This document shows, piece after piece, positions 15,833-20,179 of a DNA stretch of 20,179 nt. Position 1 is the first letter of the stretch. Each line of letters opens with the position of its first letter. Below the pieces are notes generated by a model. The model was given only the letters and a program-made list of their open reading frames with translations, had not been told where the DNA came from and searched no databases. Source of the stretch: an uncultured Oscillospiraceae bacterium (GTDB taxonomy: Bacteria; Bacillota; Clostridia; Oscillospirales; Acutalibacteraceae); NCBI GenBank assembly GCA_900541905.1, contig UQLQ01000028.1, forward strand, positions 1-20,179, read 5' to 3'. Position numbers and translations under genes: made by a program.

Positions 15833-15870
15833 ATACTCAAATGTTAACAGATTTGTATGGGGGTAAAATT

Positions 15871-16887
15871 ATGAAAAAAATCGTAAAATCAATTGCTTGT
15901 GCTCTGGCTGCAAGTGCCATGCTGCTGTCTTTTGCAGCATGTAGCAGTTCTGAAACAACCAATTCCGGCGGCGCAAGCACAAACATGGCTAAAGTTGGTG
16001 TAATTCAATACGCTACACACGGCTCTTTGGATAACTGTTACCAAGGCTTTAAAGAAGGCCTTGCAGAAGGCGGTTATGTGGAAGGAGAAAATTTGGAACT
16101 TTTATTCCAGAATGCCAACGGTGAAACCAGTACAAGTGATTTAATTGCGAAAAATTTTGTATCTCAAAAAGTTGATTTAATTGGTGCGATTGCAACACCG
16201 GCAGCTATGTCTGCATACAGTGCAACACAATCCAGTGGTAAGCCACCAATTGTATTTACAGCAATTTCCGACCCGGTTTCAGCAGGTTTGGTGCAGTCTT
16301 TGGAATCCACAGGTGCGAATATTACAGGTTCTTGTGACGTGCTTCCATTAGAAGCGCAAGTAAAAATGATTCGTGCTTTTTTACCGGATGCGAAAAAAAT
16401 TGGTGTACTTTATACAACCAGTGAACCAAACTCAGTATCTCATCTTGCAAAGTTAAAAGAGATTGCTTCTAACTATGGTTTTGAAGTGGTGGAACAGGGC
16501 ATTACCAATGCTTCAGAAGTTGCAACGGGCGTAAACGCATTAATTGCAAAAGGTGTTGATTGTATCAACAATTTTACAGATAATAATGTTGTAAATAACT
16601 TGACAATTGTGTTACAAGCTGCGGAACAAGCCAATATTCCTGTATTTGGCTCTGAAGAAGAACAAGTAAAAAATGGCTGTCTTGCTTCCGAAGGCATTGA
16701 CTATGTTGCACTAGGCAAAGAAACAGGTTTGATGGCTGCAAAAATCCTAAAAGGCGAAGCAACAGCAGATTCTCTTCCAGTAGTAACAGCAACAGAAAGC
16801 AAACCTTTTTATAATAAAGAGGTTATGGAAAAACTCGGTTTGACACTTCCTGAAGAATATGCAGATGCAACGAATTTAGCAGAATAA
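15871..16887 (+). CDS. trpX: Tryptophan ABC transporter substrate-binding lipoprotein
   Basis: A 338-residue lipoprotein of the ABC_sub_bind family (PF04392). The signal peptide is MKKIVKSIACALAASAML followed by the lipobox LSFAAC with the lipid-modified C24. The mature protein has the two-lobed pattern of this family: KVGVIQYATHGSLDNCYQGF, then DLIGAIATPAAMSAY, VFTAISDPVSAGLV and KKIGVLYTTSEPNS. The start at 15871 follows GGGGG by about 9 bases; an upstream in-frame ATG at 15841 lacks a ribosome site and would bury the signal peptide. The Trp T-box directly upstream gives the substrate assignment, which the protein sequence alone would not. Confidence 0.88.
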   Translation: MKKIVKSIACALAASAMLLSFAACSSSETTNSGGASTNMAKVGVIQYATHGSLDNCYQGFKEGLAEGGYVEGENLELLFQNANGETSTSDLIAKNFVSQKVDLIGAIATPAAMSAYSATQSSGKPPIVFTAISDPVSAGLVQSLESTGANITGSCDVLPLEAQVKMIRAFLPDAKKIGVLYTTSEPNSVSHLAKLKEIASNYGFEVVEQGITNASEVATGVNALIAKGVDCINNFTDNNVVNNLTIVLQAAEQANIPVFGSEEEQVKNGCLASEGIDYVALGKETGLMAAKILKGEATADSLPVVTATESKPFYNKEVMEKLGLTLPEEYADATNLAE

Positions 16888-16921
16888 TTTTACTTCATTT
16901 GGATGAAAGAAAAATGGGAGA

Positions 16922-16955
16922 GGGAACATCTGATAAAAAGATGTTTCCTTTCCGT
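16922..16955 (+). terminator. Weak intercistronic hairpin between trpX and trpY
   Basis: GGGAACATCT (16922-16931) pairs with AGATGTTTCC (16939-16948) around 7 bases, one G-U pair, followed by a broken T-run (TTTCCGTTTTT). It can act as a partial terminator or 3' stabiliser, giving more binding protein than permease, a common arrangement in ABC importer operons. Confidence 0.55.
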
Positions 16956-17017
16956 TTTTCATAAAATCCGCTCATACAAATTTGTTTTTGACCTTATCAT
17001 AGAAAGCGGGTAACTGC

Positions 17018-17929
17018 ATGGATGTATTTATTAGTTTAATCATCAGCATTTTTGAAGAAGGTTTTATATACGGTATTATGGCAATCGGCGTATATATTAC
17101 CTATAAGGTGCTTGATTTTCCTGACTTAACGGTAGACGGTTCATTTCCGTTGGGAATGTGTTTTACAGGATTGTTAATATCTGTAGGGGTAGACCCTTGG
17201 ATTGCATGTGTTCTATCATTTCTGGCAGGCGCTGTAGCAGGCGGTATCACAGGAATTTTGCATGTAAAGTTTAAAGTAACCAATTTACTTTCAGGTATTT
17301 TGGTAATGACAGCATTGTGGAGTATCAACTTAGTGATTACCAATGGCAGTGCGGTGTTATCCTTCTTTAATAAACCAACTATTTTTAATTCCGGTATCGG
17401 TTCGTTGTTTACAGGTGTTATGTCTGACTATAAAGTTCTGATTATGGCCGGTGTATTGGTAATCCTTGTAAAAATCATCATAGATTTGTATTTGAAAACA
17501 AAATCGGGTTTGTTACTGCGCGCATCAGGAAGCAATCCGCAGTTTGTTACTTCTTTGGGAAGAGATTCCGGAAAAATGAAAGTTCTGGGATTGGCAATCG
17601 GAAATGGTTTAACAGCTCTGTCAGGAAGTATTTTGGGACAGCAATCCGGTTCAGCCAATATTAACAGCGGTACCGGTATGGTTGTTATGGCTTTGGCATC
17701 TGTTATCATTGGTACTACACTGTTCAAAAAGATTACCATCATGAAAGCGACAACAGCTGTAATTTTAGGAAGCATCTTGTATAAAGCGTGCCTGAGCATT
17801 GCAATGTTAATCGGCTTGCCAACCAATTATTTAAAATTGCTGATGGCGGGTATCTTTGCCGTGGTTCTGATTTCGAATAATATGTTGACAGGAAGGAGAA
17901 AAAAAGTTCATGACAATACAAAAAAATAG
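17018..17929 (+). CDS. trpY: Tryptophan ABC transporter permease
   Basis: A 303-residue inner-membrane permease of the BPD_transp_2 (LivHM-like) family with about eight to nine helices. Typical stretches are YGIMAIGVYITYKVLDFPDLTVDGSFPLG near the N-terminus, the central LLRASGSNPQFVTSLGRDSGKMKVLGLAIGNGLTALSG (the EAA-like cytoplasmic loop that contacts the ATPase) and LLMAGIFAVVLI at the end. The ribosome site is weak (GAAAGCGGG). The gene is 130 bases after trpX, beyond a partial terminator, and overlaps trpZ by 20 bases. Tryptophan specificity is inferred from the operon. Confidence 0.88.
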   Translation: MDVFISLIISIFEEGFIYGIMAIGVYITYKVLDFPDLTVDGSFPLGMCFTGLLISVGVDPWIACVLSFLAGAVAGGITGILHVKFKVTNLLSGILVMTALWSINLVITNGSAVLSFFNKPTIFNSGIGSLFTGVMSDYKVLIMAGVLVILVKIIIDLYLKTKSGLLLRASGSNPQFVTSLGRDSGKMKVLGLAIGNGLTALSGSILGQQSGSANINSGTGMVVMALASVIIGTTLFKKITIMKATTAVILGSILYKACLSIAMLIGLPTNYLKLLMAGIFAVVLISNNMLTGRRKKVHDNTKK

Positions 17930-18728
17930 TATACCGGAAGCGTATAACGGACCGATGGTCAGCTTACAAAATATTCATAAAACTTTTAATCCTCACTCTG
18001 TTAACGAACTTACCATATTTGAAAATTTTAACTTGGATATTTTAAAAGACCAGTTTATTTCCGTAATAGGAAGCAATGGTTCCGGAAAAACCACCATTTT
18101 AAATTTATTATGTGGAAGCCTACCTGTAGATGGCGGAAAAATTTTGATTAAGGGACAGAATATCACAAAAATGAAGGAGTTTCAGAGGGCCAGATTCATT
18201 GGCCGCGTATTTCAGGATCCTTCAAAAGGTACTTGTCCAGAATTAACGATTCTGGAAAATATGGCAATGGCAGAAGCAAAGGACAAACATTTTGGTTTAA
18301 CCTTTGGCGTAAACAGAAAGCGATTGGATTTTTACAAATCACAGTTAGAGCTATTAAAATTAGGTTTGGAGGATAAACTTCATATCCAAGTAGGAAGTTT
18401 ATCAGGTGGACAGAGACAAGCGCTTGCTTTGCTCATTGCCACTATGACGCCCATTGACCTTTTGGTTTTGGATGAACATACTGCAGCGTTAGACCCCAAA
18501 TCTGCGGATAATGTTATGCGTTTAACCGACCAGTTTGTAAAAGAAAAACATTTGACGGCATTAATGGTGACACACAATTTAAAATTTGCAATCGAATATG
18601 GAAATCGTTTGATTATGATGCACAAGGGTAATATGGTAATAGATGCTGCCTATGAGAAAAAAGATGCTTTGGATGTAGATGATTTATTAAATCAGTTCAA
18701 TCAAATCAGCATTGAAGTTGGAAATTAA
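17910..18728 (+). CDS. trpZ: Tryptophan ABC transporter ATP-binding protein
   Basis: A 272-residue ABC ATPase with all catalytic motifs intact: Walker A GSNGSGKTT (54-62), Q-loop Q102 (VFQDPSKGT), signature LSGGQRQ (164-170), Walker B LLVLDEHTAALD (184-195) with catalytic E189, and switch histidine H222 (VTHN). The DEHTAALD form and the KGTCPELTILENMAMAEA stretch are typical of the group paired with PF04392 binding proteins. AGGAAGGAG lies just before the ATG, inside the last codons of trpY, so translation of the two is probably coupled. The operon ends directly after this gene. Confidence 0.9.
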   Translation: MTIQKNSIPEAYNGPMVSLQNIHKTFNPHSVNELTIFENFNLDILKDQFISVIGSNGSGKTTILNLLCGSLPVDGGKILIKGQNITKMKEFQRARFIGRVFQDPSKGTCPELTILENMAMAEAKDKHFGLTFGVNRKRLDFYKSQLELLKLGLEDKLHIQVGSLSGGQRQALALLIATMTPIDLLVLDEHTAALDPKSADNVMRLTDQFVKEKHLTALMVTHNLKFAIEYGNRLIMMHKGNMVIDAAYEKKDALDVDDLLNQFNQISIEVGN

Positions 18729-18764
18729 TAAAAGGTGCCTGCAAATCGCAGGCACCTTTTATTA
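18726..18764. terminator. Bidirectional terminator between trpZ and the Rrf2 genes
   Basis: AAAGGTGCCTGC (18731-18742) and GCAGGCACCTTT (18748-18759) with flanking A-run and T-run form a 12-bp GC-rich stem around 5 bases. It serves trpZ on the plus strand and the Rrf2 gene on the minus strand, whose stop codon (18762-18764) lies at its right edge. Confidence 0.88.
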
Positions 18765-19199
18765 TAGACCGGCACAAAAATTAGAATCATCTTGTTTGTT
18801 GAATTCTTCTTTCATGTGCTTGATTGTTGTTTTTTTCAGTGATTCTTCTATATTTTTATCTATGACATCCCAAACCTCTTCTCTTAGAAAAGAGCGCAAA
18901 TCTGTTTCATTTTCAGGTTCTTCCGAACCTGTCATGGATAATTCTCCTTCCAATACCTTCAAAATATCATATAGATTCATCTCAACCGCAGTTTTGGAAA
19001 GAGTATAGCCTCCTAAAGAACCTGCTGTTCCAATTACGATACCTGCACGGCGCAAATAAGAGAAAATACTTTCCAGATAATTAAATGAAATATCTTGTCT
19101 TGCGGCAATTTCCGCTAAGGAAACGCAGCCTTTTTCTTCTTGCATGGCAAGGTCTATTACCGCCCGCAGACCATACCGGCCTCTGGTGGATATTTTCAT
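18762..19199 (-). CDS. Rrf2-family regulator without cluster cysteines (CymR-like)
   Basis: A 145-residue Rrf2 regulator: MKISTRGRYGLRAVIDLAMQ, HTH region SLAEIAARQDISFNYLESIFSYLRRAGIV and wing GSLGGYTLSK. The segment that carries three cysteines in IscR-like members here reads LEGELSMTGSEEPENETDL, without cysteine. C24 and C142 are the only cysteines and are not in ligand positions. The protein therefore probably does not hold an Fe-S cluster and is closer in character to B. subtilis CymR, which senses sulfur status through partner CysK; this is inference. Its ATG overlaps the TGA of the upstream Rrf2 gene (ATGA), so the two proteins are made together. Confidence 0.85.
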   Translation of the reverse strand: MKISTRGRYGLRAVIDLAMQEEKGCVSLAEIAARQDISFNYLESIFSYLRRAGIVIGTAGSLGGYTLSKTAVEMNLYDILKVLEGELSMTGSEEPENETDLRSFLREEVWDVIDKNIEESLKKTTIKHMKEEFNKQDDSNFCAGL

Positions 19200-19630
19200 G
19201 TTACATTTCCTTTCCGCTTGAGATATTTTACTTTTAAATCTTCCAAAGTCATATTATCAACTGTATTTTCAATTGCATTTGTTAAACGTACCCATATTTG
19301 GCGATTGACACAACTGGAACGCACTTTACTGGTACAAGACTCCAAATCATGGACGCATTTTACCGGTGCTAAGTCATGCTCAATTGCGCGCAGCACCATA
19401 CCAACTGTAATATCTTTAGGACTTTGTGCCAGTAAAAAACCACCTTTGGCACCGCGTACTGTTAACAGTAATCCTGCTTTTTTCAGCAGAAAAAAGATTT
19501 GTTCCAAATAGGCAACGGTAATTCCTGTATCCTCAGCAATCTGCTTGATACGTATTGCTTCATTTGGACTGTATATTGCAATATAAACTAAGCCTTCTAA
19601 TGCATATCTGCTTTTGGTGGAAAGCTTCAT
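19196..19630 (-). CDS. Rrf2-family regulator with three conserved cysteines (IscR-like)
   Basis: A 144-residue Rrf2 regulator: MKLSTKSRYALEGLVYIAIY, HTH RIKQIAEDTGITVAYLEQIFFLLKKAGLL and wing GAKGGFLLAQ. Three cysteines, C92, C99 and C107 (CVHDLESCTSKVRSSC), occupy the place of the 2Fe-2S ligands of IscR (C92, C98, C104), although the spacing is one or two residues longer. It may sense iron-sulfur, redox or nitric-oxide state. AGGAGG lies 8 bases before the ATG at 19630. It is the first gene of a two-gene unit, with its own promoter and a palindrome downstream of the transcription start that suggests autoregulation. No isc or suf genes are in view. Confidence 0.87.
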   Translation of the reverse strand: MKLSTKSRYALEGLVYIAIYSPNEAIRIKQIAEDTGITVAYLEQIFFLLKKAGLLLTVRGAKGGFLLAQSPKDITVGMVLRAIEHDLAPVKCVHDLESCTSKVRSSCVNRQIWVRLTNAIENTVDNMTLEDLKVKYLKRKGNVT

Positions 19631-19654
19631 ATATCAAAATTCCTCCTATAATGG

Positions 19655-19666
19655 TCATATTTATGA
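19655..19666. promoter_or_regulatory. Candidate Rrf2 operator
   Basis: TCATA (19655-19659), two T, TATGA (19662-19666) is a short inverted repeat just downstream of the predicted start of the rrf2 transcript and 10 bases upstream of the ribosome site. Position suits autoregulation; the match to any known Rrf2 site is not shown. Confidence 0.35.
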
Positions 19667-19675
19667 TATATTACT

Positions 19676-19704
19676 ATAATACTATGTTTTCTATTGCGAA
19701 TCAA
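19676..19704 (-). promoter_or_regulatory. Promoter of the Rrf2 pair
   Basis: On the minus strand: TTGATT (19699-19704), 17 bases, TATTAT (19676-19681). Four of six -35 positions and five of six -10 positions fit. The start would fall near 19669. From here to about 19910 I see only AT-rich DNA with no credible gene. Confidence 0.5.
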
Positions 19705-19910
19705 CATGTATTTGCAATTTTTAGTGCTATCCACTACTGGTATATGATAACAACACCTATGCAAAAACATATTTTTATCCTTCATGAAAATTTTTTATTC
19801 TATATACATTACCAATTACGTTTCACTTCTTATAAAATAGCTGCTTTAAGATAGTATAAAATAGACTTTTGGCAGTATACAGATGTTGTTACGTTTATGG
19901 ATTGACTTTG

Positions 19911-20179
19911 TATGGCAATTTTCTTTTACACTAAAACGTTCTTAGCACCAGCAGCAAGACTAAAGTTTTGACTGTTGCTAAGAACGTTTTAGTGTTTTGT
20001 CGTTAAAAATTGCAAAGCAATTTTTCTATGCTATAACAACCTCAAAACAGCATCAAAATTAAAAATTTTGGCTGTTAAGAGAACGTTATAACATTTTATT
20101 GGTAAGAAATTGCATGGCAATTTCTTTTATGTTATAACAACCTTGTAACAGCAACAAAACTAAAGTTTTGGCTGTTAGC
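19911..20179 (-). repeat. Right array of the two-hairpin repeat, inverted relative to the left array
   Basis: At least two full units and one partial unit of the repeat seen at 2515-2926, on the opposite strand; the array is cut by the window end. Hairpin A occurs at 20005-20025 (AAAAATTGC/GCAATTTTT) and 20104-20126 (AAGAAATTGC/GCAATTTCTT), again about 100 bases apart, and a decayed half near 19914. Hairpin B is at 20147-20176 (AACAGC..GCTGTT). Read on the minus strand, the order GGTTGTTATA-ACATA, hairpin A, AACGTTCTCTTAACAG, hairpin B is the same as in the left array. No gene is visible here. Confidence 0.8.
19928..19995. repeat. Large perfect inverted repeat at the inner end of the right array
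   Basis: The arms 19928-19947 and 19976-19995 are 20 bases each and perfectly complementary, built around CTAAAACGTTCTTAGCA; the 28-base centre contains a variant of hairpin B. In other units the same AACGTTCT sequence occurs once only, so this unit looks like a folded form in which both flanks became complementary. No T-run follows the stem closely. Confidence 0.75.

Noticed and set aside
15485..15840. Open frames on both strands across the T-box leader
   Set aside because: The sequence is fully explained by the structured RNA; neither frame has a ribosome site or family features.
17428..17826. 132-codon antisense frame inside trpY
   Set aside because: Shadow of a membrane-protein gene with intact motifs on the other strand; no start signals.
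2516..20179. A composite transposon or integrative element bounded by the two repeat arrays
   Set aside because: There is no transposase, integrase, target duplication or tRNA attachment site. The content is core metabolism, so I keep the inverted arrays as an observation only.

Overview
The window reads as AT-rich chromosomal DNA from a strictly anaerobic Firmicute, most likely of class Clostridia. The grounds are strong Shine-Dalgarno sites and intrinsic terminators, a complete Rnf operon in the clostridial order (apbE-rnfCDGEAB), a 2-hydroxyacyl-CoA dehydratase/activase pair, a tryptophan T-box controlling trpXYZ, and IscR-like and CymR-like Rrf2 regulators. I cannot name the genus from sequence alone.

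Layout from left to right. Positions 1-70 hold the promoter, ribosome site and first codons of a minus-strand gene that leaves the window. At 223-717 a small ArsR-family regulator has a consensus promoter and a leader of about 150 nt. A bidirectional terminator separates it from a convergent radical SAM protein with a B12-binding-like N-terminus (762-2486, minus). Positions 2515-2926 hold an array of about 100-bp hairpin repeats. Next comes a minus-strand unit, marR - acyl-CoA dehydratase activase - 2-hydroxyacyl-CoA dehydratase-like protein (7781 down to 2984). The MarR palindrome sits next to its own promoter. The minus-strand apbE-rnfCDGEAB operon follows (14323 down to 8035) and ends in a strong terminator. 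A cytidylate-kinase-like gene (14665-15291, minus) precedes a plus-strand tryptophan T-box (specifier TGG) and trpX-trpY-trpZ (15524-18728). A second bidirectional terminator separates these from two overlapping Rrf2 regulator genes (19630 down to 18762, minus). The window ends in a second copy of the hairpin-repeat array, inverted relative to the first.

How the genes fit together. Rnf couples ferredoxin:NAD oxidoreduction to ion transport across the membrane. The activase/dehydratase pair belongs to a family that spends ATP to push a low-potential electron from ferredoxin into a radical dehydratase. Both therefore draw on the same ferredoxin pool. ApbE proteins attach FMN to RnfD and RnfG, and both target motifs are visible here. 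However, the ApbE-like protein in this operon has lost several residues of the family active site. trpXYZ is a tryptophan uptake system switched on when uncharged tRNA-Trp accumulates.

Most of the window is well-explained core metabolism. The parts least explained are the two inverted arrays of paired hairpins (with compensatory base changes in their stems), the divergent ApbE, the cysteine-rich RnfE tail, and the overlapping pair of Rrf2 genes of which only one keeps its cluster cysteines.
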